From assembly GCA_041655055.1 (NCBI GenBank), contig JBBAGE010000058.1, positions 1 to 13,075 on the forward strand: 13,075 bases of DNA, read 5' to 3'. This DNA is from JBBAGE01 sp041655055 (GTDB lineage Bacteria > Pseudomonadota > Alphaproteobacteria > Rhodobacterales > Rhodobacteraceae). Below the pieces are notes generated by a model. It did no database searches and was not told the DNA's origin. It was given only the letters and a program-made list of their open reading frames with translations. The number at the start of each line of letters is the position of its first letter. The stretch's first letter is position 1. Both the position numbers and the translations under genes were made by a program. Of this stretch, positions 12,779-13,075 are shown piece after piece.

Positions 12779-13075
12779 CTAAGCGGCGGCGATCTGCGTC
12801 ACATCCTGCCCAGAGGCCGCCATGATCGCCTTGATGATATTGTGATATCCGGTGCAGCGGCAAATATTGCCCATCAGGTAATGCCGGATTTCGGCCTCGG
12901 AGGGGCGGGGGTTTTCCGCAAGCAGCGCCGTTGCCGCCATCACCATACCCGGCGTGCAAAAACCGCATTGCAGCCCGTGGTGATCCTGAAACGCCTGTTG
13001 CACCGGCGAAAGCGTGCCATCGGGTGCGGCGGCCCCCTCGATCGTGGTGATCTGCGCGCCTTCGGCCTCGGTTGC
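12779..13075 (-). CDS. CoxS-like 2Fe-2S subunit of a molybdenum hydroxylase (5' end outside window)
   Basis: The C-terminal 98 residues of a small iron-sulfur subunit of about 155-165 residues. The frame is open from the stop at 12779 to the right edge (visible N-terminal residues ATEAEGAQITTIEG). The GTG at 13003 is therefore internal. The second 2Fe-2S motif is complete: CGFCTPGM and, further on, CRCTGYHNI, in the helical [2Fe-2S]-binding domain typical of CoxS, XdhA and IorA-like subunits. The first, plant-ferredoxin-like cluster domain is outside the window. It is the first visible gene of a leftward S-M-VOC operon. The subunit hands electrons from the molybdenum centre of the missing large subunit to the FAD subunit encoded next. 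Confidence 0.95.
   Translation of the reverse strand, partial: ATEAEGAQITTIEGAAAPDGTLSPVQQAFQDHHGLQCGFCTPGMVMAATALLAENPRPSEAEIRHYLMGNICRCTGYHNIIKAIMAASGQDVTQIAAA

Noticed and set aside
13001..13003. GTG as the start of the CoxS-like gene
   Set aside because: The frame continues in phase to the window edge with plausible family sequence, and a protein starting there would lack the first 2Fe-2S domain.
1..13075. A defence system, mobile element, CRISPR array or biosynthetic cluster
   Set aside because: No transposase, integrase, nuclease, toxin-antitoxin, regular repeat-spacer pattern or assembly-line enzyme was seen; gene content is core metabolism.

Overview
The window is a gene-dense, high-GC stretch of a bacterial chromosome (one coding line counted by hand is 63% GC). 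It most likely comes from an alphaproteobacterium of the Rhodobacterales (Roseobacter/Rhodobacter/Paracoccus group). Pointers are the Lrp regulator / DUF2849 / cysI / cysH / DUF934 / fpr cluster, an Fpr ending in VVEKAFVG like Rhodobacter-type enzymes, an IF3 whose N-terminus reads ARRPHNAPP from a non-AUG start, and the lone mmsA. I see no insertion sequence, CRISPR array, tRNA, rRNA or phage gene. The gene content is mostly ordinary core metabolism; the interest lies in start codons, intergenic dyads and operon wiring.

Left part (1-2241): the 3' part of gap (GAPDH) with a strong terminator, then a leftward pair, a two-CBS-domain protein followed by coaD (coenzyme A synthesis). A divergent intergenic region with a good -35 box and a widely spaced inverted repeat separates this pair from mmsA.

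Middle (2242-8908): mmsA (CoA-acylating methylmalonate-semialdehyde dehydrogenase) is followed by a 455-base AT-richer gap with several dyads and no convincing gene. Next comes a divergent regulator/operon pair: an Lrp/AsnC regulator reading left and a sulfur-assimilation operon reading right, DUF2849-cysI-cysH-DUF934. The first four genes overlap one another by 8, 11 and 4 bases; fpr follows 66 bases later. CysH has the CC...CxxC iron-sulfur cysteines of APS reductases, CysI is a siroheme/4Fe-4S sulfite (or nitrite) reductase, and Fpr could reduce the ferredoxin that feeds it. A sequence matching most of the classical E. coli Lrp consensus lies in the divergent promoter region. Siroheme synthase (cysG) and ATP sulfurylase genes are not in the window. 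The operon ends at a bidirectional terminator shared with a convergent gene for a single-pass membrane protein with an acidic Ala/Pro/Glu-rich domain.

Right part (9427-13075): infC (IF3) has a plausible sigma-70 promoter, a good ribosome-binding site and apparently an ATA start codon, which fits the known rare-start autoregulation of infC. After its terminator comes a SulP-family anion transporter lacking a STAS domain, whose start codon is embedded in a 9-bp perfect inverted repeat. It converges, with overlapping stop codons, on a leftward operon of CoxS-like 2Fe-2S subunit (cut by the window end), CoxM-like FAD subunit and a VOC/glyoxalase-fold protein. The molybdenum-binding large subunit of this hydroxylase is not in the window and, if linked, must lie beyond the right edge.
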